From positions 1 through 64,000 of the forward strand of contig NZ_JAHESF010000024.1 of assembly GCF_018598225.1 (NCBI RefSeq): DNA of 64,000 nt, given 5' to 3'. Shown here piece by piece: positions 1-8,362 of the stretch. Below the pieces are notes generated by a model that worked only from the letters and a program-made list of their open reading frames with translations, did not search any database and was not told the origin of the DNA. The position numbers and the translations under genes were made by a program. The DNA is from Chryseosolibacter histidinae. Its GTDB lineage: Bacteria > Bacteroidota > Bacteroidia > Cytophagales > Cyclobacteriaceae. Numbering within the stretch: the first letter of the stretch is position 1; each line of letters starts with the position of its first letter.

Positions 1-502
1 GGACGATGCCCGTAAACAAAAACAGGTTTGACCAAAAGAAGGTCTCAGGCTTTTCGCGGCTTTGAAGCAGGTTGCTGTGCACTTTGAAGATCGCCTGAAA
101 AATGCCGCCGCCCAGCGCGAGCCACCCGTTCGGAAAAAAAGCGATGTCCTGGTGTTTGAAGATCAGCCCCAGAATAGAACCGCCCGCCGGCAATATGATG
201 ATCGAGAGGCCGGCGGCGATGAGCAGCATCAACACAAAAGCAGAGCTCACAAAAGCGGAAAGTTTGGCCTTGTCGTTCTTGAACTCGTGGTAGTGGATGT
301 ACAACGACGTATCGAAGCTGTAGGTGACCAGCAACTGCACCAATAATGAAAAGGCCAGGTAAATCGACAACGCCCCGAAGTCTGCCGTAGACAGGCCTAC
401 CATGTAGAAGGGCACCAGCAGAATGGCGCTTGCCATGGGTAACGCACCGATGGCCGTATAAATGATAGATCCCTTAATGAACGAACGACTGATGCGTACC
501 AT
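1..502 (-). CDS. Oligosaccharide flippase-type membrane protein (3' end outside window)
   Basis: An open frame runs from an ATG at 502 on the minus strand to the window edge without a stop, giving 167 N-terminal residues. It begins MVRISRSFIKGSIIY and contains at least three long hydrophobic segments (about residues 12-35, 43-62 and 84-110) separated by short charged loops. This is the pattern of the N-terminal half of Wzx/polysaccharide-biosynthesis flippases of the MATE/MOP superfamily, which move lipid-linked sugar units across the inner membrane. It is divergent from a glycosyltransferase starting at 592, which fits a polysaccharide cluster. The family call rests on hydropathy and context, so another multi-helix transporter is possible. 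The C-terminal part is not visible. Confidence 0.7.
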   Translation of the reverse strand, partial: MVRISRSFIKGSIIYTAIGALPMASAILLVPFYMVGLSTADFGALSIYLAFSLLVQLLVTYSFDTSLYIHYHEFKNDKAKLSAFVSSAFVLMLLIAAGLSIIILPAGGSILGLIFKHQDIAFFPNGWLALGGGIFQAIFKVHSNLLQSREKPETFFWSNLFLFTGIV

Positions 503-591
503 GTTACAACGGGCAAAAATAACGTTTTACGTGAAAGTTGCGGCGCTTTATTTATCGACTTTTCACAAAACTTCCTCTATCTTCGCCGGCA

Positions 592-1746
592 ATGAAAAAA
601 GAGGTTCTTGTGCTGGTTTTCAGCAACCTGAAACACGACGCGAGGGTAATGCGCCAGGTATCTTTTCTGGCGAAAAATCATCACGTTACTCTGGTCTGTT
701 TTGATGCCGACCCCATGACCAATGTTGACCTGGTACGCATTCAGCAAACGAAGCTCACCTTAACACGGAAGGCTATCATGAGCGCGGCGCTGCTTCTTCG
801 ACAATACAGCCTGGCATACCGTCTTTTTCACGAATATGAAGCTGATCTAAAGGAACGGCTTTCGAATAAAAAATTTGATCTTGTAGTTGCCAACGATATC
901 GATACGCTCCCCCTGGCATTTGCGCTGAAGGGAAAAGCAAAGTTGATCTTCGATGCCCATGAGTATGCGCCCCGTCATTTTGAGAACAACCTTACCTGGC
1001 GCATCTTCTTCCAGCGATTTTATATCTATCTGTGCCGGAAATTTATTCCTGAAACAAATGCCATGCTTACTGTGGGTCAGGGGCTGGCCTATGAGTACGA
1101 AAAGAATTTTGGTGTAAAGCCGGTGATCATTACAAACGCCGCGAGGCAACATGCCATTGAGCCCAGTGCGATGGTCCCTGACAAAATAAGATTGATCCAC
1201 CACGGCATCGCCAATCCGTCACGCAGGCTCGAGCTGATGATCGAGATGATGGGATACCTGGATGAGCGGTTCTCGCTCGATCTCATGTTGATGACCTCCA
1301 ACTACGCCTCCGCGCAAACCCGCGCTTACATCGAATCGCTGAAAGCAAATGCTGCGAAAGATGCCAGAATAAAAATATTGCCGTCCGTTACCAGTACCGC
1401 AGTAGTTGCAACCATCAATCGTTACGACATGGGTGTATTTCTGTTGCCTCCTGTCAACTTCAACTACGCCAACACACTTCCCAATAAACTTTTCGATTTC
1501 ATCCAGGCGCGGTTGGGCATCGCCATCGGGCCAACCCCTGAAATGGCAGCCATCGTCAATCAATACCAGAATGGCGTAGTGTCAGCAGATTTCACCCCGA
1601 AAAGCCTTGCCGCAAAACTCAACAGCCTCACGGCAGCGGATGTTGCCCGGTTCAAAGCACAATCGGCGAAAGCTGCGCTGGTGCTCAATGCAGAAAGAAA
1701 TGAAATGATCTTCAACGATCTGCTTGTGAAGATTGAAAATGCGTAA
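592..1746 (+). CDS. GT-B fold (GT4-like) glycosyltransferase
   Basis: The 384-residue protein starts MKKEVLVLVFSNLKHDARV at ATG 592. An in-frame TTG at 538 would add 18 residues that do not look conserved. The N-terminal half is a Rossmann-like acceptor domain (HDARVMRQ, then LVVANDIDTLPLA and IFDAHEYAP). The C-terminal half has the nucleotide-sugar side typical of GT4 enzymes, including LPNKLFDFIQARLGIAIG and a following PEM segment. It probably adds a sugar to a lipid-linked intermediate in the cytoplasm. It is divergent from the flippase-like gene at 502. A near-consensus -7 element (TATCTTCG, 578-585) sits only 6 nt before the ATG, so the mRNA may be almost leaderless. Donor and acceptor sugars cannot be read from the sequence. 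Confidence 0.8.
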   Translation: MKKEVLVLVFSNLKHDARVMRQVSFLAKNHHVTLVCFDADPMTNVDLVRIQQTKLTLTRKAIMSAALLLRQYSLAYRLFHEYEADLKERLSNKKFDLVVANDIDTLPLAFALKGKAKLIFDAHEYAPRHFENNLTWRIFFQRFYIYLCRKFIPETNAMLTVGQGLAYEYEKNFGVKPVIITNAARQHAIEPSAMVPDKIRLIHHGIANPSRRLELMIEMMGYLDERFSLDLMLMTSNYASAQTRAYIESLKANAAKDARIKILPSVTSTAVVATINRYDMGVFLLPPVNFNYANTLPNKLFDFIQARLGIAIGPTPEMAAIVNQYQNGVVSADFTPKSLAAKLNSLTAADVARFKAQSAKAALVLNAERNEMIFNDLLVKIENA

Positions 1747-1770
1747 GTTTGGAGGGCCTGAAAAAAACAA

Positions 1771-1817
1771 GATCACCATGGTGAGATCTGCTTCGAACAA
1801 ACCTGACCATGGTGATC
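1771..1817. repeat. Inverted repeat of two ACCATGGT palindromes in a 392-bp intergenic gap
   Basis: The 12-bp arms GATCACCATGGT (1771-1782) and ACCATGGTGATC (1806-1817) are perfect reverse complements 23 nt apart, 24 nt after the glycosyltransferase stop. A run of A precedes them and there is no T-run after them. Each arm is centred on a palindrome (CACCATGGTG and ACCATGGT) with centres 31 bp apart. It may be a bidirectional terminator hairpin or a paired operator. The rest of 1747-2138 is AT-rich and shows no convincing gene. Confidence 0.55.
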
Positions 1818-2138
1818 ATTCAATGGAGAGGGTCCTCCTGTAATTTCTTGTAGAATCGTAAACTGTTGTTTACGTTTACTGAATCTAAGGTCGCAGAACT
1901 TCCGTATTTAAAAAAATTCAATCCACCGTTTTCACTACGCAAATTCCGCTACTCCTTTTTAAGTATCGGAGAATTCCTTCCTCTGAAAATCAAAGCGTTG
2001 TCGGCAATTTTTTCAGCGTTTCAAACGGCTACCTTACTTCTTCTCCACACACGAAACCAATAATTTAAAGCACTACGGTTTTCATGCATTCTTAGGTAAT
2101 ACATCGTACCTTGGCCGACGAATGGCCTTACCAGATTC

Positions 2139-4997
2139 ATGAGAGCAACCGCCGTCATTTGTTTCATTCTCCTTCTCGCCCTGGAGGTAAACGGCCAATC
2201 GTTCACAATTTACAATTACTCTGTTCCCGAAGGCCTTCCCAGCTCAGAAGTATATGAAGTGTACCAGGACCGGAAAGGATTTCTCTGGTTTGCTACCGAC
2301 AATGGAATAGTGAAGTTTGATGGCCATGAGATGAAGACCTATCATACAAAAGATGGATTGACAGACCCGGTGGTGTTCAGTTTTTTTGAGGATCACAAAG
2401 ACCGGATCTGGTTCAGGACTTTCTCCGGCATCTTGTCATATTTTGAGAACGACAGCATTAAAAAATACAAGTACAATAACAAGCTTGGTTCCTATGCCCA
2501 AAAAGGATTGTTCAACTATGTGATCGATGACAAGGGCGGGCTGTGGTTCACCGTAAGAACCACGTTCGGACATGTTGATACGCTTGGAAACCTTGAAATA
2601 GTAGATGAGGTCAAAATACAAGGCGTCTACTACAAAAAGATCGGAGAACATTATTTAATGGAAGGTTCCAATCGCGGCGACCCCTATGTAAAGAGACTAA
2701 TTATCGATGGAAAGCAACTTCCTGTGACAGGGTCAAGAAGCCCCTACCTGAACCGCGTGCTGCGAAATGTGAAATGGAAAGGCAAGGATTACTTTTCGCT
2801 GAACCAGGAGGTATACGCCTATGACGGGCAAACCCTGACCAAAGTGGTTTCTTCCGTCCATCCCGTCATCAGCCTTTCCGTTGACAAGGAAGATCAGTTA
2901 TGGGTGGGCTATATGAGCGGCGGCACCACGCGATACGCCACCGATGATTTCAGCATAGCTTGGGAGCCTGATTTTCTGAAGAACAAATCCGTTACAAAAG
3001 TAGCGCAGGATCATGAAGGCGGGCTTTGGTTTTCTACGCTTGAAAACGGTGTCTTCCACGTACCGAACGTGCTGATCAGCCACTATTCGTTACCATCGCC
3101 CTCGCGTATCAAAAGTGTAGCATCCGGGGGCGATCATATGTGGGTAGGCAAGCAGGACGGAAGTATTTTTGAAGTGAACATTAAAACCAAAAAGGCCACC
3201 CTGGTAACAACGGTGGAAACTCCCCTGGTGCTGATGTTCAGCAATAATAAGACGTTGTGGGTCTCCACCAGCTCCGAGATCAAGGTATATGACCACAACC
3301 TGAAGCTCAAAAGAAAATACATCGGTCTATCGAATGATTTTTATGAAGATGACTATGGAAACGTGTATGCCGTTGGCGGATTCCGTGTTAGAAAATTCGA
3401 TCCCGATGGAAATGAAGTGATGGCTGATACCATCCACCATCACTACCGGTCTGTGCTGGCCATCGACAGCATGATCATTTTTTCGGACCGCCTGGGCCTC
3501 CACCTCCGCGACACATCCTTAAAAACACGCACGGCTCCCGCGCAATTTTCTGATGTGAAATTCCCCGACCTTCTGCGCTTCAACGACACCACCCTGCTGC
3601 TGACAACATTAGGGAAAGGCTTTTTGCTGATGAACTACCGTGACCAGACTTATAAGTGGTACAACACGCAAAATAATTTTCTGGCCGATAACATCTATTC
3701 CTCGCTTCTGAATGACTCCATCTTATGGCTGGGCACCGAAAAAGGATTGGTGCGCATACCGGTTTCAAGTTTCAGCAACCAGGACATGTCACTGAAGTAC
3801 CTCAGCAAAAAAAGCGGGTTGATCAGTGACAAGATCGACTTCCTGATCGAAGCCGACGATGCTGTGTGGGCTTTTTCGGATGAGGGATTTTCCGTGATCC
3901 CCAATACCTTCACCAAGTTCACCAATACGCGCCCCCTCTTTTACATCCAGGAAATAAAAGCCAATAAAAAGATCATTTCACCTGACAGCAAAGACATCAG
4001 GCTCGGCCCGCAGCAGAACAACATTGAAGTAGCGTTCAGCTTCATCTCTTTCAACAATCCGAACATTTTACTGCGATACCGTCTCTCTGAAAAAGACAGC
4101 TGGATCTACACCACCAGCAAAAAGCTCCTGTTCTCTTCCCTGGCGCCGGGCAAGTATACCTTTGCCCTTGAATACTCCACGGATAATTCTCACTGGATCC
4201 CCGCTACGGCCTCCATCAATTTTACGATCGTACCTCCCTGGCTGAGCAAATGGTATATACAATTGCTCTTGTTTTTTGTATTCCTCATGATAGCCTACTT
4301 GTATTTCAGGTATCAACGGTCCATCAACCGGGAGAAACATCGTTATCTCAAGATCATCAATGATCACCAGCAGAAATTAATTCAATCCGAAGTTGTTGCC
4401 CTGGAGCGTGAACGCAACCGGATCTCGAAAGAATTGCACGACCGCGTAGGCACGAATCTCACCGCCATAAAACTGATCGTGAGCCAGCTTCTCAAGAGCT
4501 ACAAAGAACCGCTCGCCTCCGATGTGGAAGACCAGTTCCAGATCGCTATCGGTGAATTGAAAGAGATCATCTACGGCCTCACGCCCCCCAGCCTCGAGCG
4601 TTACGGGCTTTTTACAGGATTGAAAAATTATATCGGCAAGCTCAACAAAAGTATCCCGATCGCCATTTCATTAAAAACATTCGGCAAGGAGTTCAACAAC
4701 CACGAGCTGAATACCATCGTGTTCAGGGTACTGCAAGAGCTGCTCACCAATTCCATCAAACACTCTTTCGCCAAACATATCACCATTCACATGAACGCGT
4801 TCGACGACGTGCTCAACATCGTTTACGAAGACGACGGCGTTGGCTTCAATTATGATCCGCTGCAAAGCGGGCTCGGTCTTGACAACATCGAATCCCGGAT
4901 CCAGTCGGTTAACGGCACATTGAAATTCGAATCCGGAAATTTTGGTATTTCTTACACAATTGATATCCCCGTAACTATAAACAAGGAGATAGTATGA
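2139..4997 (+). CDS. Propeller-sensor histidine kinase (two-component regulator propeller, Y_Y_Y, HisKA_3, HATPase)
   Basis: A 952-residue membrane sensor kinase. A signal peptide (residues 1-20, ending VNGQ) is followed by repeated blades such as SSEVYEVYQDRKGFLWFAT and DHEGGLWFST, the hallmark of periplasmic Reg_prop beta-propellers. A Y_Y_Y domain follows (about 620-695, including LRYRLSEKD and LAPGKYTF), then one transmembrane helix (705-723). The cytoplasmic part has a HisKA_3 dimerisation helix with phospho-accepting H767 (ISKELHDRVGTNL) and an ATPase domain with an N box near 870 (LQELLTNSIKH), DDGVGF and GLGLDNI. Its stop overlaps the start of the response regulator (ATGA, 4994-4997), so the two are translationally coupled partners. 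The ligand is unknown; many relatives in Bacteroidota sense glycans. Confidence 0.93.
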   Translation: MRATAVICFILLLALEVNGQSFTIYNYSVPEGLPSSEVYEVYQDRKGFLWFATDNGIVKFDGHEMKTYHTKDGLTDPVVFSFFEDHKDRIWFRTFSGILSYFENDSIKKYKYNNKLGSYAQKGLFNYVIDDKGGLWFTVRTTFGHVDTLGNLEIVDEVKIQGVYYKKIGEHYLMEGSNRGDPYVKRLIIDGKQLPVTGSRSPYLNRVLRNVKWKGKDYFSLNQEVYAYDGQTLTKVVSSVHPVISLSVDKEDQLWVGYMSGGTTRYATDDFSIAWEPDFLKNKSVTKVAQDHEGGLWFSTLENGVFHVPNVLISHYSLPSPSRIKSVASGGDHMWVGKQDGSIFEVNIKTKKATLVTTVETPLVLMFSNNKTLWVSTSSEIKVYDHNLKLKRKYIGLSNDFYEDDYGNVYAVGGFRVRKFDPDGNEVMADTIHHHYRSVLAIDSMIIFSDRLGLHLRDTSLKTRTAPAQFSDVKFPDLLRFNDTTLLLTTLGKGFLLMNYRDQTYKWYNTQNNFLADNIYSSLLNDSILWLGTEKGLVRIPVSSFSNQDMSLKYLSKKSGLISDKIDFLIEADDAVWAFSDEGFSVIPNTFTKFTNTRPLFYIQEIKANKKIISPDSKDIRLGPQQNNIEVAFSFISFNNPNILLRYRLSEKDSWIYTTSKKLLFSSLAPGKYTFALEYSTDNSHWIPATASINFTIVPPWLSKWYIQLLLFFVFLMIAYLYFRYQRSINREKHRYLKIINDHQQKLIQSEVVALERERNRISKELHDRVGTNLTAIKLIVSQLLKSYKEPLASDVEDQFQIAIGELKEIIYGLTPPSLERYGLFTGLKNYIGKLNKSIPIAISLKTFGKEFNNHELNTIVFRVLQELLTNSIKHSFAKHITIHMNAFDDVLNIVYEDDGVGFNYDPLQSGLGLDNIESRIQSVNGTLKFESGNFGISYTIDIPVTINKEIV

Positions 4998-5605
4998 TAC
5001 GAACCATACTCGCTGATGACCACAAATTATTCTGTGATGGACTTGAAAGAGTGTTGAATGACTCCGGTCATTTTCAGGTGGTCCAAAAATTTTACAACGG
5101 CCAAAGCCTGCTCGAAAAGATGCAGGCATACAATGCAGACCTGCTGATCATCGATGTGGAGATGCCGGCCATTAACGGTTTCGATGCCATCAAACGGATC
5201 AGGCTCAATAACAATACTTCGAAGATCGTGGTGCTGAGCATGCACGAAGAAAGTGTATTCTCGCAGGAGGCGTTTATGCTGGGCGCCGATGCTTACCTGA
5301 ACAAGTCTATGGAAAGTATGCAGCTGATCGACTCGCTGCTGAAGACCTGCCAGGGTGCCAAGTTGTTTCCGGCCGCGTCCATGACCACCAAGATCGAATC
5401 GCCTTTTTCAGAAAGGGAGCAGGAGATCCTCAGGCTGATCGCCTCCGGAAAAACGAGCGAACAGATCGCAGAAAGGCTCAAGATCTCTCACCTCACGGTA
5501 AAGGCCCACAGAAGGAACATGATGCGGAAGCTGAATGTGAACAACGCCGCCGAGCTCATCACCAAAGCGCTCGAGATGGGCTTTCTCTACAGGTTATCAC
5601 AATGA
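4994..5605 (+). CDS. LuxR/NarL-family response regulator
   Basis: A 203-residue regulator. The receiver domain (residues 2-115) has the acidic pair D8/D9 (ILADDHKL), phospho-acceptor D54 in LLIIDVEMP and K104 in the YLNKS loop. A LuxR-type helix-turn-helix follows (about 137-200), with FSEREQEILRLIASGKTSEQ and LTVKAHRRNMMRKL. It is the expected partner of the propeller kinase whose stop codon it overlaps by 4 nt. The 3' end overlaps the convergent glycosyltransferase gene by 9 nt (5597-5605). Target promoters are unknown. Confidence 0.94.
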   Translation: MIRTILADDHKLFCDGLERVLNDSGHFQVVQKFYNGQSLLEKMQAYNADLLIIDVEMPAINGFDAIKRIRLNNNTSKIVVLSMHEESVFSQEAFMLGADAYLNKSMESMQLIDSLLKTCQGAKLFPAASMTTKIESPFSEREQEILRLIASGKTSEQIAERLKISHLTVKAHRRNMMRKLNVNNAAELITKALEMGFLYRLSQ

Positions 5606-6904
5606 CAGCAGCTCGGCAAGCTGGCCTGCCACAGCCCGCCGGGAATAGGTCATGGCCCCTGTGCGTTTGATCGCCGGCTGGGCCCCCGAAAGCCAGTGGT
5701 TGAAATGCTGAAGCACGAATTGTTTAATGGCGGCGGTATCATCGCCTTCGAACATGGTGCCGCCCTGTGTTTCTTTCAGCAACGCCGCTGCATCTCCCCC
5801 CGAAGGACCGATCCCCAGCACCGGCAAACCCGTGGCCAGGTATTCGAACAGCTTGCCAGGCATGTAGCCCTCGGCATTTTTATAACCTGAGAGGATCAGC
5901 AGCAACAGCGATGAAGACCCGTATAATTTGGTCAGCTGCTTGTGCGGGATGTTGCCCGAAAAAACAGTAATGCCCTTCAACACCTCAGAATCGTTTATAA
6001 ATTGCCGGAAGTGCGGATGAACCTCGCCGATGAACTCGAGCCGTGCGTGTGTTGCAAACCGTTCATCTTCACGTGCCAGGGCCAGCAAAGCTTCCATAAG
6101 AGGACGCGGGTCAACCTTCTCGTTGATGATGCCCACGTGCCGCAGGGTGAACTTGTCGGGCCTTGAATAAACAATGCCGTTGAAATCATCTTCATCGAAG
6201 CCATTGGTGAGCAGGTATACTTTGCGGTTTCCAAGCGCCTCGAATCTTCTCCGGTAGAAGGGCGTGGTGGCGACTACCTCATCGGCCGTTGAAAGCACTG
6301 CGGCCTCAAGGCGCTGATGTTGCCTGCGCGCCAGCTTTCCAACGGCCAGGCTATCCAGCAATCCCCACTCCGACCAGGGATCGCGGAAGTCGGCGATCCA
6401 TCGCAGTGACGGATTTTTCTTGCGGAGCCTGAGCCCGATCAGGTGAATGCTGTGGGGTGGACCGGTGGTAACGATGGTGCGGATCTGGTTGTCTTCCAGA
6501 AACTCGTGCAGGAATTCCACCGAAGGCCTCACCCAGAACCGGCGCGGATCGGGAATGAACAGGTTGCCCCTGATCCACGTGCTGATGCGCTGAAACAACG
6601 AGCGTTTCTTTACCGATACCAGCTCCGTGGGCTTGGCCGAGCGTGCCGACCCGAACAGGGAAGACAATCGCATAAAAGCATTGTAAGGCTCCCAGATGGG
6701 AAAACGGATCACCTCCGCTTCGTTGGGCACGTCTTTCAGCAACGATTCATCCCTGATGTCGAACGAAGGATTTTCAGGTGTGAACACGTAAGGCTCCCAC
6801 CCGAACGATGGCAGGTACTTCACAAACTTGAGCCATCGCTGAACCCCGCTCCCTCCACTCGGAGGCCAGTAGTAGGTGATGATGAGAACTTTATTACCGT
6901 TCAA
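5597..6904 (-). CDS. Glycosyltransferase, GT-B fold
   Basis: A 435-residue protein starting MNGNKVLIITYYWPPSGGSG, an N-terminal acceptor-domain loop typical of GT4-like enzymes. TVFSGNIPHKQLTKLYGSS and the PGKLFEYLATGLPVLGIGP motif mark the nucleotide-sugar half. The start is a TTG (6902-6904); no ATG lies between it and the upstream stop, and the conserved N-terminus begins here. It is convergent with, and overlaps by 9 nt, the response regulator upstream on the plus strand. With the flippase and GT at 1-1746 it suggests an exopolysaccharide or lipopolysaccharide locus interrupted by a signalling pair. The sugar specificity is unknown. Confidence 0.85.
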   Translation of the reverse strand: MNGNKVLIITYYWPPSGGSGVQRWLKFVKYLPSFGWEPYVFTPENPSFDIRDESLLKDVPNEAEVIRFPIWEPYNAFMRLSSLFGSARSAKPTELVSVKKRSLFQRISTWIRGNLFIPDPRRFWVRPSVEFLHEFLEDNQIRTIVTTGPPHSIHLIGLRLRKKNPSLRWIADFRDPWSEWGLLDSLAVGKLARRQHQRLEAAVLSTADEVVATTPFYRRRFEALGNRKVYLLTNGFDEDDFNGIVYSRPDKFTLRHVGIINEKVDPRPLMEALLALAREDERFATHARLEFIGEVHPHFRQFINDSEVLKGITVFSGNIPHKQLTKLYGSSSLLLLILSGYKNAEGYMPGKLFEYLATGLPVLGIGPSGGDAAALLKETQGGTMFEGDDTAAIKQFVLQHFNHWLSGAQPAIKRTGAMTYSRRAVAGQLAELLSL

Positions 6905-6931
6905 GTCAGTATGGTTTCAATTCGAATATTA

Positions 6932-7016
6932 GAGTTTAAAGTTAGAAGTTTCAAGTTTCAAGTTTGAAAGCCGAGCCGTGTTAATCTTGACAGCCCCAAC
7001 TTTAAACTTCTAACTT
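6932..7016. repeat. AAGTTTCAAGTTT-type word repeat, imperfect inverted repeat
   Basis: The short gap between two minus-strand genes is made of reiterated AAGTTT/AGTTAG words. GTTTAAAGTTAGAAGTTT (6934-6951) is matched by its near reverse complement in AACTTTAAACTTCTAACT (6998-7015). The right arm contains the miaA stop codon. This resembles other intergenic word repeats in the window (10875, 17449, 26650, 32159, 44476) and probably forms a hairpin in the transcript. Confidence 0.6.
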
Positions 7017-7912
7017 GTAACATAACCAACGATCTCCTCCACCTCCCCCGGATGAAACCATTCCATTTCAGTGTCCCGCTTAAACCACGTAAGCTGCCGC
7101 TTCGCATAACGCCGCGAGTTCCGCTTTAAAAGCCTCACGGCCTCCTCCTTGTCATAAGCGCCATCCATAAAATCGAAGATCTCCTGGTAGCCCACGGTTT
7201 GCAGCGCCTGGTGACTCTTGTAATCATACAAGCGCGCTGCCTCCTCGAATAATCCCGCGGCGATCATCTGGTCCATCCTGTCATCGATGCGCCGGTACAA
7301 TTCTTCACGCGGAAGCTCGAGGCCTACCTTCACAATATCGAAGTGGTGCTGAAGTTTTTCGTTTTTCCGGAAAGATGATATGGACATGCCCGTTGCTATT
7401 TTCACTTCAAGCGCGCGGATGAGGCGGTGGGGATTCTGCCGGTCGATTGTTTTCAGATGCTCCGGATCCAGCTCGGCCATGCGCTGCTGCAGCCACACGA
7501 TGCCATGATGGTTGAATTGTGTGGTAAGCTCATTGCGCACCTCCTCCGGAACTTCCGGTATATCGTCAAACCCCTCACATACCGCTTTGATGTAAAGCCC
7601 CGATCCACCACAGAGTATAGCGTAATCGTGGTGATGAAAAATGGTATGGATCACAGGCAGGGCATCGCGGCCGAATTGTGCGGCGTCGTAATCTTCGGTG
7701 ATGGAGTGGCTGTTGATAAAGTGATGGGGCACGGCGCGCAGCTCCACTTCCGAGGGTTTGGCCGTGCCGATGGTAAGCTCGCGAAAGAACTGCCTTGAAT
7801 CGGCAGACACGATCTCCGTTTTCAGCTGCCTGGCCAGCTCCAGGGCAATGGCGGTTTTACCTACGGCGGTGGGTCCGGCAACGACCACAAGTTTTTTTCG
7901 ATCCGTTCTCAA
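7010..7912 (-). CDS. miaA: tRNA dimethylallyltransferase
   Basis: A 300-residue protein with the MiaA P-loop GPTAVGKT (13-20), the DSRQFFRELTIGTAKPS segment that binds dimethylallyl diphosphate and tRNA, and the conserved ILCGGSGLYIKAV. Near the C-terminus are RRYAKRQLTWFKRD residues typical of the family. It adds a dimethylallyl group to A37 of tRNAs reading UNN codons. The start is a TTG (7910-7912): there is no ATG between it and the upstream in-frame stop, and LVVVAGPT follows directly. Length is normal. It is divergent from the 8090 gene across a region with two DnaA-box sequences. Confidence 0.95.
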   Translation of the reverse strand: MRTDRKKLVVVAGPTAVGKTAIALELARQLKTEIVSADSRQFFRELTIGTAKPSEVELRAVPHHFINSHSITEDYDAAQFGRDALPVIHTIFHHHDYAILCGGSGLYIKAVCEGFDDIPEVPEEVRNELTTQFNHHGIVWLQQRMAELDPEHLKTIDRQNPHRLIRALEVKIATGMSISSFRKNEKLQHHFDIVKVGLELPREELYRRIDDRMDQMIAAGLFEEAARLYDYKSHQALQTVGYQEIFDFMDGAYDKEEAVRLLKRNSRRYAKRQLTWFKRDTEMEWFHPGEVEEIVGYVTS

Positions 7913-7990
7913 ATCTTCGCAATTTAGGGTGATTTTTTGACTGAAAAATGTGTTAAAATAGCCGCCGCAAACTGCCTCTGGCTGTTCGAG

Positions 7991-8018
7991 TTATCCACAT
8001 CACAGCCGCTTATCCACA
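7991..8018. promoter_or_regulatory. Pair of perfect DnaA-box sequences (TTATCCACA)
   Basis: TTATCCACA occurs at 7991-7999 and again at 8010-8018, in the same orientation and 19 nt apart, in the 177-bp divergent gap between miaA and the 8090 gene. Both match the DnaA-box consensus exactly. They could make a DnaA-responsive regulatory site, part of a replication origin, or a chance pair. No third perfect box or clear AT-rich unwinding element was found beside them. Confidence 0.45.
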
Positions 8019-8059
8019 AGAAATTCCACATCAAAAAGCCCCAAAATGGCAAAATGGAT

Positions 8060-8067
8060 TATCTTTG
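8060..8067 (+). promoter_or_regulatory. Bacteroidota -7 element TATCTTTG
   Basis: TATCTTTG is an exact TAnnTTTG match 22 nt before the ATG at 8090. No clear -33 TTG lies at the usual distance. It probably drives the 8090-9120 gene pair. Confidence 0.55.
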
Positions 8068-8089
8068 TGCATAGAATCTTGTAGCCACT

Positions 8090-8362
8090 ATGATTAAATA
8101 CACCACACAGTTTTTAGCCAAACTTGAAGACCTGGTTGCCGAATCGGATTACACCCTCCGGTACGAAAAAGGTAACTTCAAGTCGGGGTATTGTGTATTG
8201 AAAGATCAGAAGATCATCATTGTCAATAAGTTCTACCCCACAGAGGGAAAAATCAACGCTATGCTGGACATTCTGAAGAACGTTGTGCTGGACATGAGCC
8301 GTTTCACAGAGAAAAACGTTAAATTCTACAGCGAGCTCTTCCAACAATCAGCAGCTGCTTGA
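8090..8362 (+). CDS. Conserved small hypothetical protein
   Basis: A 90-residue soluble protein starting MIKYTTQFLAKLEDLVAESD, with no signal peptide or membrane segment. It is predicted mixed alpha/beta, with YTLRYEKGNFKSGYCVLK followed by IIIVNKFYPTEGKINAMLDI. I recognise the pattern as a small protein common in Bacteroidota genomes but know no assigned function. Its stop (TGA, 8360-8362) overlaps the TTG start of the MBL hydrolase, so the two are translationally coupled and may act together. An exact TAnnTTTG element precedes it. Confidence 0.75.
   Translation: MIKYTTQFLAKLEDLVAESDYTLRYEKGNFKSGYCVLKDQKIIIVNKFYPTEGKINAMLDILKNVVLDMSRFTEKNVKFYSELFQQSAAA

Noticed and set aside
1866-2063. 65-codon plus-strand frame between the glycosyltransferase and the propeller kinase
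   Set aside because: AT-rich random composition, no plausible start context and no conserved pattern.
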